Shown here one piece after another: positions 32,188 to 38,215 of a stretch of 38,215 nucleotides of DNA. The notes below the pieces were generated by a model that was given only the letters and a program-made list of their open reading frames with translations, did not search any database and had not been told where the DNA came from. The stretch covers positions 1 through 38,215 of the forward strand of contig JAESUH010000163.1 of assembly GCA_016763155.1 (NCBI GenBank). Reading direction: 5' to 3'. This DNA is from Rhizobiaceae bacterium. Lineage in GTDB: Bacteria; Pseudomonadota; Alphaproteobacteria; Rhizobiales; Rhizobiaceae. Within the stretch, counting starts at the first letter, position 1. Every line of letters begins with the position of its first letter. The position numbers and the translations under genes were made by a program.

Positions 32188-33240
32188 TTAACGGAACAGT
32201 TCGAGCCGGTTTTTGACTCGTAAGGTTCTAATTGCGCCGAGACTGACGGCTATCAATAATACAAGTCCCTGGACCAGGGTTTGCAAAAGAGGGTCGATGG
32301 AAAGAATGCGGAAATAAAACGAGATTACCCGCAATATCAGCGCACCAATCAAGGACCCGACAGCGCCGCCAATGCCACCCAATAATGAGGTGCCACCGAT
32401 AACCACTGCGGCGATGGAATTGAGCGTATAAGAACCAGCCTGAACGATATCGGCGCTGCCGGATGATGTTTGAATGGCCAGATACAACCCGCCACATCCG
32501 GCAAAAAAACCTGCCAATGTGAAGGCCGCAATTTTTGCCCGATTGATCGGCAAGCCTGACATATAGGCTGCACCTTCCGCAGAACCAATTGCATAGACGG
32601 TACGACCGGTAAGAGACCGGCGAAAAGGTACCCACACAATTGCTGCCATGCCAAACAGGATGATTAAAGGAACGGGTATCCAGGCTATTGGCTGAAACCA
32701 TGCCGCTTTGCCATCATCAAAAATATGATAGGTCTCGGCAAAATCAAACAGTGAATTGGTAACGGCCCAATTGAGATCCCCATCCACATCGCCACCTGGT
32801 TTGGGTCGAATGAACAAGGCAAGGCCAATAGCAATCGCGCCAGTTGCCAGAGTTGCGATAATTGGCTGCAAGCGCCCATATACAATGATAATACCATTGG
32901 CAAAACCAAAGGCTGCACCTGACATTATGGTAACAACCATGCCGAAAATCATGTGAGCTGGAGAACCATTAACCAATTCCGAGGCAATGCAAGCTGTCAA
33001 CGTCATGACTGCACCAACAGATAGATCGAGCCCACCTATCAATACCGGAATGGTTTGCGCCATGGCTATAAAGCCTAGCACCACGGCTTCATTAGCGTTT
33101 TGCACCAGAACCGGTGTGGAAAAACCCCTTGGGTGCATAAAATTATAGACCACAAAGAGTACAATGAGCATCAAAAGGGCGCCGTAAAAACCTCTGTTCT
33201 GGCGCACGTTGGTTGCGAACTGGCTTAGGAGGCTATTCAT
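32188..33240 (-). CDS. Sugar ABC transporter permease 1 (CUT2/RbsC family)
   Basis: A 350-aa permease of the same family. Conserved segments are AMAQTIPVLIGGLDLSVGAVMTL, the coupling loop VYAIGSAEGAAYMSGLPI and AAVVIGGTSLLGGIGGAVGSLIGA. An extra stretch of about 40 residues around RPKPGGDVDGDLNW and the following helix is probably a longer periplasmic loop, and it explains most of the length difference from permease 2. The ATG overlaps the ATPase stop by 4 nt (ATGA). It pairs with permease 2 as a heterodimer. Confidence 0.92.
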   Translation of the reverse strand: MNSLLSQFATNVRQNRGFYGALLMLIVLFVVYNFMHPRGFSTPVLVQNANEAVVLGFIAMAQTIPVLIGGLDLSVGAVMTLTACIASELVNGSPAHMIFGMVVTIMSGAAFGFANGIIIVYGRLQPIIATLATGAIAIGLALFIRPKPGGDVDGDLNWAVTNSLFDFAETYHIFDDGKAAWFQPIAWIPVPLIILFGMAAIVWVPFRRSLTGRTVYAIGSAEGAAYMSGLPINRAKIAAFTLAGFFAGCGGLYLAIQTSSGSADIVQAGSYTLNSIAAVVIGGTSLLGGIGGAVGSLIGALILRVISFYFRILSIDPLLQTLVQGLVLLIAVSLGAIRTLRVKNRLELFR

Positions 33241-34787
33241 GCTGCCTCTCCCTTATTGGTATCAATATTGAGGGATGCGGCAACCAAGGCTTCTTCGGTG
33301 ATTGCATCACCCTCCAGTTCCGCGACGATTGCGCCATCATACATAACCGCCACCCGGTTGCAGCAGCCGATCAACTCCGCATAATCGGTTGAATAAAACA
33401 GGATCGCTTTTCCCTCTGCCGCAAGTTCGTTCATTAACTTGTAAATCTCTTGTTTTGTGCCCACGTCGATACCGCGAGTGGGATCATTAAGCAGTATGAT
33501 TTCTGGATCAGTCATCAGCCATTTGGCAATCACCACTTTTTGCTGGTTACCGCCGGAAAGGGTGGCCACCGGATCATCAACACTGCCGATTTTAATTTGT
33601 AGTTTGGCAAGTCCTTCCGCAACCACCGCTTTTTCTTTTGCCGTATCGATCAAAAAACCGGTCGTGACCTGATTGAATGAGGATGCGATCAAATTGTCAG
33701 CGATTGACATGGGCAACATCAGGCCCTCGGTCTTGCGATCTTCAGGCACCAGAGCGATGCGCATTTTCTTCGATTTTGCCTCTGCCGGAGAAGATGGATT
33801 TGCGAGCTTTCCATCAATCGTAATTGTGCCCTCCAGCCCTCTTAATACCCCAAACATCGCCAGCAAAAGTTCCTTTTGCCCTTGCCCATCAAGGCCACCA
33901 AGACCAATAATTTCGCCTTTACCAACTTCCAGATGAACGCCATTAATGACATTTTCCCAACGTAAATCATTTACAATCAGATGAGGTTTTTTGGCTTTTC
34001 GCTCAGGTTTTGGTGGGAAATGTGCATCCACATCACGCCCAATCATCAGCCGCACGATATCACGATCAGTACGCTCGCCCTTGCCAAAAGTTTCCACATG
34101 ACGACCATTTCTAAACACTGAAAGTGTGTCGCAAAGGCGTTCAACCTCATGCATGCGGTGGGAAATAAACAGACTGGTTACATTGTCATTTTTCAATTCA
34201 TCCAATAACCCATAGACGGTTTCAACGTCTCGGCTGGTCAGCGCTGAAGTAGCCTCATCAAGGATCAGAACCTTTGGTTTCTTTCCAAGTGATTTTGCAA
34301 TTTCTACCATCTGGCGGCGTGATAGTGACAAATCTCGGACCAGGGAATTGGGATCAACATCTTCACATTTTATCCGCGCCAGCAACTCGTTTGCAATCAC
34401 GTTTTGATGTTTTTTGTCGATAAGACCAAACCTGCGAGGCGGGTTGGATAATGAAATGTTTTCAGCTACCGACAAATCAGGAATTAGAGATAATTCCTGA
34501 AAAATACAGACAATTCCAGAAGCAGCGGCCTCTGAAGGCGTAAGAAAGTGAACCGGCTTACCTTCTACGGACATGGTGCCGGAATCAGCCTGCAGCACAC
34601 CGGACATGATCTTGATAAGTGTGGATTTTCCCGCTCCATTTTCTCCAAGGATTGCGTGGACAGAACCACGCTTGCAGGAGAAATCCACCTCGTCGAGGGC
34701 GCGGGTTAGTGAGAAATTTTTTGAAATACCGGTAAGTTCTAAGAATGCCTGATCTTGGGTCATATCTTGGGTCATATCCTGGGCCAT
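33237..34787 (-). CDS. Sugar ABC transporter ATP-binding protein (double ATPase, CUT2)
   Basis: A 516-aa tandem ATPase of the RbsA/MglA/YtfR type. Domain 1 has Walker A GENGAGKST and Walker B VLILDEATSAL. Domain 2 has a degenerate first motif (GLDGQGQKE) and LSGGNQQKVVIAKWL, with ILLNDPTRGIDVG as its Walker B region. The N-terminus consists of three MAQD/MTQD/MTQD units encoded by a 12-bp tandem repeat, so three in-frame ATGs (34787, 34775, 34763) compete as the start; the first is used. A longer frame to 34907 reaches into the terminator hairpin and is rejected. It lies downstream of the binding-protein terminator. Confidence 0.9.
   Translation of the reverse strand: MAQDMTQDMTQDQAFLELTGISKNFSLTRALDEVDFSCKRGSVHAILGENGAGKSTLIKIMSGVLQADSGTMSVEGKPVHFLTPSEAAASGIVCIFQELSLIPDLSVAENISLSNPPRRFGLIDKKHQNVIANELLARIKCEDVDPNSLVRDLSLSRRQMVEIAKSLGKKPKVLILDEATSALTSRDVETVYGLLDELKNDNVTSLFISHRMHEVERLCDTLSVFRNGRHVETFGKGERTDRDIVRLMIGRDVDAHFPPKPERKAKKPHLIVNDLRWENVINGVHLEVGKGEIIGLGGLDGQGQKELLLAMFGVLRGLEGTITIDGKLANPSSPAEAKSKKMRIALVPEDRKTEGLMLPMSIADNLIASSFNQVTTGFLIDTAKEKAVVAEGLAKLQIKIGSVDDPVATLSGGNQQKVVIAKWLMTDPEIILLNDPTRGIDVGTKQEIYKLMNELAAEGKAILFYSTDYAELIGCCNRVAVMYDGAIVAELEGDAITEEALVAASLNIDTNKGEAA
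34752..34787 (-). repeat. 12-bp tandem repeat, three copies, at the ATPase start codon
   Basis: Reading the minus strand, units are ATGGCCCAGGAT, ATGACCCAAGAT and ATGACCCAAGAT. Each begins with a possible start codon, and the last two copies are identical. The repeat length is a multiple of three, so copy number changes would not shift the frame. No strong ribosome binding site stands before any copy. Confidence 0.85.
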
Positions 34788-34865
34788 AGAAACTCTACAT
34801 TGCGCGAAAAATGTGCAGATGAAACAGCAAAACCAATCGGCGATAATTTCACCGATTATAATCTT

Positions 34866-34904
34866 TGAAAAAATATTGGCGCCAGATTTCTCCGGCGCCA
34901 ATAT
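34866..34904 (-). terminator. Rho-independent terminator between the binding-protein and ATPase genes
   Basis: On the minus strand ATATTGGCGCC and GGCGCCAATAT form a perfect 11-bp stem (34873-34883 with 34894-34904) with a 10-nt loop, followed by a run of T residues (34866-34872). It starts 10 bp after the binding-protein stop. It should cut most transcripts after the first gene and let a fraction continue into the ATPase and permease genes. Confidence 0.88.
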
Positions 34905-34914
34905 CAAATTTCGC

Positions 34915-36051
34915 TTATTTAACGTCTTCTTTGGTCTGGGCCATAATGGCGGGACCGGAAATGTTCACATCACAAGGAGGAAACTCATTCACAGTAAAGA
35001 AGTTATCTGGAAGATCTGACCAGAAATTTTTGCCATCTTCAAGTTCGGTATAATCCGCAGCAGGGATTGGAACTGAAATCAGCTGAGGCATAACATTGCC
35101 TTCCAGAGCAGAAATCGCTGCTTTGATGGCAATTGCCACAAGACCAGGAGACTGACCAACGGAAAGACCTTTCAGGCCCTTATCTGAATTTGCCGCAATT
35201 GCTTTACGGAAACCGTTTTCAGATTCGCCGGTTACAGGAACCATAGGATGCTTGGCATCCATCATTGCCTGAACCACACCTGGTGTTCCGCCCTGTACCA
35301 GGAATGCATCGAACTGGCCGTGAACGGCAATCGCATCAGCAGTAACTTTCTGCGCTGTGCCATCATCCCAGTTTCCAACAACGGTAATGACTTCCCATTT
35401 TCCGCCATCCGCATCCAGAATTTCATGCAATCCGATAGAACGATCACGATCAACGGAGTTACCGGCAAGGCCACGAACTTCAAGAATTTTACCGGATGTT
35501 TTACCAGCAGCAGCCAATTCCTTGATTGCAAACCTGGAATACATGCGACCAATTTCAAGCTGATCTTCGTTGATCTGCATCACCTTGGTTGTGTCGAGCA
35601 CGTTATCAAAAGGAACAAGAATCACGTTGTTCTTATCAGCAACGCGGATCACACGGTCAAAACCCTCAGGAGAAACTGCAATCGTTACAATCGCGTCATA
35701 ACCCTGATTGATGAAATCTTCGATCGCACCAAGCTGAACAGCAGCATCTGTGCCGGTCGAAATAACTTTAAACTCTTTGATTTTGGCTTTCATTTCCGGA
35801 GTTTCAGCATACGCCTTACCGGTTTTAATCATCTGAATGCGCCAAGAGTTACCTACGAAACCGTTAACAAGAGCGATACGGAATGGGCCTTCTTTTTTAG
35901 GCCATTGCAAAAATGTTGTTTTGTCAGACCAAGGTGCAAAACATGTTGGATTAACACCAGGGCCATCAACGGTTGCAGGACCGGCCATTGCAAGCGTTGT
36001 TGACATCATCAGACCAAGCGCGCCAGCTGATACTTTCGTAAATAAATTCAT
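34915..36051 (-). CDS. Sugar ABC transporter periplasmic binding protein
   Basis: A 378-aa type 1 periplasmic binding protein (RbsB/YtfQ-like fold) with signal peptide ending near AMA-GP. Conserved blocks are FRIALVNGFVGNSWRIQMIKTG, the INQGYDAIVTIAVSPEGFD helix-strand, LVPFDNV, ILEVRGLAGNSVDRDRSIGLHE and VVGNWDDGTAQKV. It is longer than RbsB (about 296 aa) because of N- and C-terminal extensions. The mature protein has just two cysteines, C37 and C360, one in each extension, so a disulfide is possible. GGGAGGTTACTA precedes the ATG. It is the first gene of the transporter operon; the likely ligand is a pentose or sugar acid, inferred from the divergent enzyme. Confidence 0.9.
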   Translation of the reverse strand: MNLFTKVSAGALGLMMSTTLAMAGPATVDGPGVNPTCFAPWSDKTTFLQWPKKEGPFRIALVNGFVGNSWRIQMIKTGKAYAETPEMKAKIKEFKVISTGTDAAVQLGAIEDFINQGYDAIVTIAVSPEGFDRVIRVADKNNVILVPFDNVLDTTKVMQINEDQLEIGRMYSRFAIKELAAAGKTSGKILEVRGLAGNSVDRDRSIGLHEILDADGGKWEVITVVGNWDDGTAQKVTADAIAVHGQFDAFLVQGGTPGVVQAMMDAKHPMVPVTGESENGFRKAIAANSDKGLKGLSVGQSPGLVAIAIKAAISALEGNVMPQLISVPIPAADYTELEDGKNFWSDLPDNFFTVNEFPPCDVNISGPAIMAQTKEDVK

Positions 36052-36499
36052 TAGTAACCTCCCATTAAAAATTCACGCCTCCACAAGCGGGTGACGCATT
36101 TACGATCAGAAAAGCGGTTCAAAAAAACCTGTGACCACTCCCCATCACATCTCAAACAGCCCCACTCCAAAGGGCCAAAGCTGGCGATACCGCCAACAAA
36201 TCCTCCCAAAACAAATCATAAAAGATACGGGAAATACAATCGATTTAGCCATGTGGTTACATGAAAAAAATCTGCGACTTTTTACCGGCATATTTTAAGA
36301 AATGTTATCCTTGTATGGTAGCCCGTTATCCTCTTTCGGGCAAGTATTTTTTGACCCAAGAAAAACTGCATTTCATGTTAAGTTTTTCTGATATTTTGGA
36401 TGCAACAATTTGGCAAAATTTGAAATTTTTGCTAACATCACAACAGTAAAAAATGTTAGTTTTAATGCTTGATTTCCCCAAGCAGGATGGAGAAAAAAT
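36052..36499. other. 448-bp divergent control region between binding-protein and dehydratase genes
   Basis: No credible coding frame is present; a 62-codon frame at 36261 lacks a good ribosome binding site and any recognisable protein. The AT-rich right half contains an imperfect 26-bp palindrome (36410-36435), a CTAACAT/ATGTTAG inverted repeat (36432-36459) and several ATGTTA motifs. Promoters for both divergent operons and their regulator sites should lie here. Confidence 0.6.
36410..36459. promoter_or_regulatory. Overlapping dyads upstream of the dehydratase gene, candidate operators
   Basis: An imperfect 26-bp palindrome spans 36410-36435 (TTGGCAAAA ... TTTTGCTAA, 10 of 13 pairs match). 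It overlaps a perfect 7-bp inverted repeat CTAACAT (36432-36438) and ATGTTAG (36453-36459). A related ATGTTAAGTTTTT at 36376 resembles ATGTTAGTTTTA at 36453 as a direct repeat. These fit a repressor or activator of the sugar operons, which is not identified. Confidence 0.35.
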
Positions 36500-37420
36500 A
36501 TGTCTGCAAAAGCATTTACGGGCGTTTGGCCAGTTGCCCCGACACCCTTTAACGACAATGGCGAACTTGACCTGAATGGTATGAAAAGAGTGCTCGACTG
36601 CATGGTTGATCAAGGGGTCGATGGCATTTGTATTCTGGCCAATTTTTCCGAACAATTTTTGCTGTCTGATGCGGAACGTTACCAGTTAACAAAGCTCTGT
36701 CTTGAACATATAAATGGCCGGATTCCCGTGATCGTTACGGCCTCACATTTTTCAACTCAAATTGTAGAAACCCGGTGCCGGGAAGCAGCCCAGATGGGGG
36801 CCGCGATGATCATGTTAATGCCGCCCTATCATGGCACCGGTTTGAGAGCTGATGAAGAAGGTGTTGTGGAACATTTTTCCAGAGCGGCTGATGCCGGCGG
36901 CATTCCAATAATGTTACAGGATGCCCCCCTATCCGGCGTTTCGCTGAGCGTTTCAATGTTGGTTCGCATGGCCAATGAAATTCCTCTTTTACAATATTTC
37001 AAAATTGAGATGCCTCAGACAGCCGCGAAATTACGCAGCCTTATTGAAGCTGGCGGCGATGCCATCGCCGGACCATTTGATGGAGAGGAATCCATTACCC
37101 TGATTGCCGATCTAAATGCTGGAGCAACCGGCTCCATGTGTTCGGCCAGCCTACCTGAAAAAATAAAGCAGGTTGTTGTCTATCACCGTGAAGGCAAAGG
37201 TCGCGAAGCTGCCGCTGGATATGAAAAAATTCTGCCTCTGATCAATTTTGAAAACCGGCAATGTGGCTGGCGCGCCTGCAAGGCGATAATGAAGGAAGGC
37301 GGCGTGATAAAATCAGAAGCTGTTCGCCATCCGATACGCGATCTTCATCCAGCAACCCGTGCAGAACTGCTGGAACTTGCGCGCCCGCTGGATCTGATTG
37401 CCATGACTTGGGGAAAATGA
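36500..37420 (+). CDS. 2-keto-3-deoxy-L-arabonate dehydratase-like protein (DHDPS family)
   Basis: A 306-aa class I aldolase-fold enzyme of the DapA superfamily. It resembles the L-2-keto-3-deoxyarabonate dehydratase of Azospirillum (from memory, not searched) rather than DapA itself: GICILANFSEQFLLSDAER, MPPYHGTG, IMLQDAPLSG, YFKIEMPQ with the Schiff-base lysine K168, GPFDGEESITLIADLNAGATGSM and RHPIRDLHPATRAELLELAR. Such enzymes convert the 2-keto-3-deoxy acid to 2-oxoglutarate semialdehyde in non-phosphorylative pentose pathways. GGATGGAG precedes the ATG at 8-nt spacing. It diverges from the sugar importer. The alternative is a related 2-keto-3-deoxy acid aldolase or dehydratase. Confidence 0.82.
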   Translation: MSAKAFTGVWPVAPTPFNDNGELDLNGMKRVLDCMVDQGVDGICILANFSEQFLLSDAERYQLTKLCLEHINGRIPVIVTASHFSTQIVETRCREAAQMGAAMIMLMPPYHGTGLRADEEGVVEHFSRAADAGGIPIMLQDAPLSGVSLSVSMLVRMANEIPLLQYFKIEMPQTAAKLRSLIEAGGDAIAGPFDGEESITLIADLNAGATGSMCSASLPEKIKQVVVYHREGKGREAAAGYEKILPLINFENRQCGWRACKAIMKEGGVIKSEAVRHPIRDLHPATRAELLELARPLDLIAMTWGK

Positions 37421-37517
37421 CTTTCAACCCGAGTGACACAATTTTGGGATGCAATTATCTCTTAACTGGTTTAGTATTTTAGAAGTTTTTGGACTGTTTT
37501 AGACGAGGAATATGGTG

Positions 37518-38215
37518 ATGGATGATCTGATAATGTTGGCCCCGATGATGCCGAGTGTTGAAGAGGCGCTGAGTAGTAATTTCAATATACACAAATATTG
37601 GGAAGCCGATGACAAGGATGGATTTTTGGCTGGCCAAAAAGGCACCCGCTTCATCGCGACCAATCAGGGTTGCTCTGGCGAAATCATGCAAGCCTTACCC
37701 GCTCTGGAATTAATCTCCAGCTTTGGGGTTGGCTATGATTCGGTCAATGTGGATGTGGCAAAAAAACAGAACATCAAGGTTACCAATACGCCGGATGTTT
37801 TAACCGATGCGGTTTCAGAACTGACCCTTGGTTTGATGCTTTCACTTTGCCGACGCATTGTCGCCTCCGACAAACATGTACGCGATGGCAGATGGCTTGC
37901 AGATGGTGCCTATCCTCTGACTGGCGAATTGACCGGAGCCACCGTTGGCATTTTGGGCCTTGGTCGCATTGGCAAAGAAATTGCCCAGCGTTGTCAGGCT
38001 TTCAGAATGCGTGTGGTCTATCATGGCAGAACTGAACAAAAATTCTCACCCTATCCATATTATGCCAGTTTGGAAGAAATGGCTAAAGAGGTGGATTGGC
38101 TGGTTGCAGTGGTTCCCGGTGGAGCAGAAACTTCCGGACTGATTGATCGCAAAGTCATGCAGGCACTTGGACCAAAAGGGTCTTTGGTAAATCTGGGTCG
38201 TGGTTCTTTGATAGA
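37518..38215 (+). CDS. D-2-hydroxyacid dehydrogenase family protein (partial)
   Basis: NAD(P)-dependent oxidoreductase, open at the window end after about 232 codons. The catalytic-domain start includes SFGVGYDSVNVD. The Rossmann loop GLGRIGKEIA (GxGxxG) begins the NAD-binding domain, and VNLGRGSLI holds the first catalytic residue, arginine. The catalytic Glu and His would lie beyond the edge. The ATG at 37518 is preferred because GAGGAA lies 7 nt upstream; an ATG at 37512 is too close to that site. It follows the dehydratase gene by 97 bp in the same direction and probably reduces a 2-keto acid or hydroxypyruvate-like intermediate. This role is inference. Confidence 0.85.
   Translation, partial: MDDLIMLAPMMPSVEEALSSNFNIHKYWEADDKDGFLAGQKGTRFIATNQGCSGEIMQALPALELISSFGVGYDSVNVDVAKKQNIKVTNTPDVLTDAVSELTLGLMLSLCRRIVASDKHVRDGRWLADGAYPLTGELTGATVGILGLGRIGKEIAQRCQAFRMRVVYHGRTEQKFSPYPYYASLEEMAKEVDWLVAVVPGGAETSGLIDRKVMQALGPKGSLVNLGRGSLI

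Noticed and set aside
34788..34907. 40-codon N-terminal extension of the sugar ATPase
   Set aside because: It would begin inside the terminator hairpin and has no similarity to ABC ATPases; the family start lies at the repeat.
35248..36003. Long 251-codon open frame on the plus strand opposite the sugar-binding protein gene
   Set aside because: It is entirely antisense to a clear periplasmic binding protein gene, its translation shows no recognisable domain, and it is rich in Cys, His, Arg and Asn as expected for a shadow frame.
36321..36341. GCCCG/CGGGC hairpin followed by TATTTTTT in the divergent region
   Set aside because: The stem is only 5 bp with an 11-nt loop, and the T-run is separated from it by several bases, so a terminator or attenuator is not supported.
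36261..36449. 62-codon frame in the divergent sugar-operon control region
   Set aside because: No convincing ribosome binding site, no recognisable protein, and it covers the candidate operators.
1..38215. CRISPR arrays, tRNA/rRNA genes, insertion sequences, phage or defence islands
   Set aside because: Looked for repeats with regular spacers, cloverleaf-like segments, transposase or integrase motifs and known defence domains; none seen.

Overview
The window looks like a chromosomal segment of an alphaproteobacterium, most likely Hyphomicrobiales (Rhizobiales). The GC content is roughly half by eye, which is modest for that order and would fit a marine lineage. The reasons are the gene order glk - MsbA-like ABC exporter - dapB - gpmA, the short (211 aa) gpmA, the rhizobial style of Nth and the L,D-transpeptidase, and one REP-like palindromic element of a kind common in rhizobial genomes (28097-28140). 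I see no tRNA, rRNA, CRISPR array, insertion sequence, phage gene or broken gene. Genus-level identity cannot be read from the sequence.

Layout. (1) 1-2419, minus: the front of a branched-chain amino acid type ABC operon (livG, livF, then a livH cut by the window edge). (2) 2420-4500: a divergent promoter region with two perfect palindromes, a hydroxypyruvate isomerase gene (+), then a small membrane protein gene and pdxY (-). (3) 4622-6733, plus: a LemA - TPM - TPM envelope cassette. (4) 6915-9089, plus: a UMF1-type MFS transporter and a CysZ/EI24-like membrane protein. (5) 9124-12104, minus: endonuclease III, an L,D-transpeptidase and two overlapping hotdog thioesterases. (6) 12269-16654, minus: glk, an ABC exporter, dapB and gpmA. 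(7) 16942-25708, plus: a nearly complete nucleoside uptake and breakdown module, interrupted only by slyX on the other strand: BMP-family binding protein, double ATPase, VOC protein, two permeases, cytidine deaminase, purine nucleoside phosphorylase, deoxyribose-phosphate aldolase and thymidine phosphorylase. (8) 25683-31216: a hybrid histidine kinase, a secreted alpha/beta-hydrolase-like protein, an EamA exporter, a GFA-family protein and two YCII-family proteins. (9) 31213-38215: a CUT2 sugar ABC transporter (binding protein, ATPase, two different permeases; minus), divergent from a 2-keto-3-deoxy-L-arabonate dehydratase-like gene and a D-2-hydroxyacid dehydrogenase cut by the window end (plus).

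How the genes work together. In region 7, nucleosides are captured in the periplasm, imported, deaminated and phosphorolysed, and the deoxyribose phosphate is cleaved toward central metabolism. Region 9 appears to import a pentose or sugar acid and dehydrate its 2-keto-3-deoxy acid toward 2-oxoglutarate semialdehyde. In both modules the binding-protein gene is followed by a strong hairpin terminator, consistent with making more binding protein than membrane components.

Most of the window is ordinary metabolism and transport, and I do not see a clearly novel defence or mobile system. The best leads are non-coding: palindromes in divergent promoter regions, structured leaders before the MFS and hydrolase genes, and a 12-bp tandem repeat that triplicates the start codon of the sugar ATPase gene. 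Among the proteins, the leads are a VOC protein embedded in the nucleoside transporter operon and a hybrid kinase with one degenerate receiver domain.
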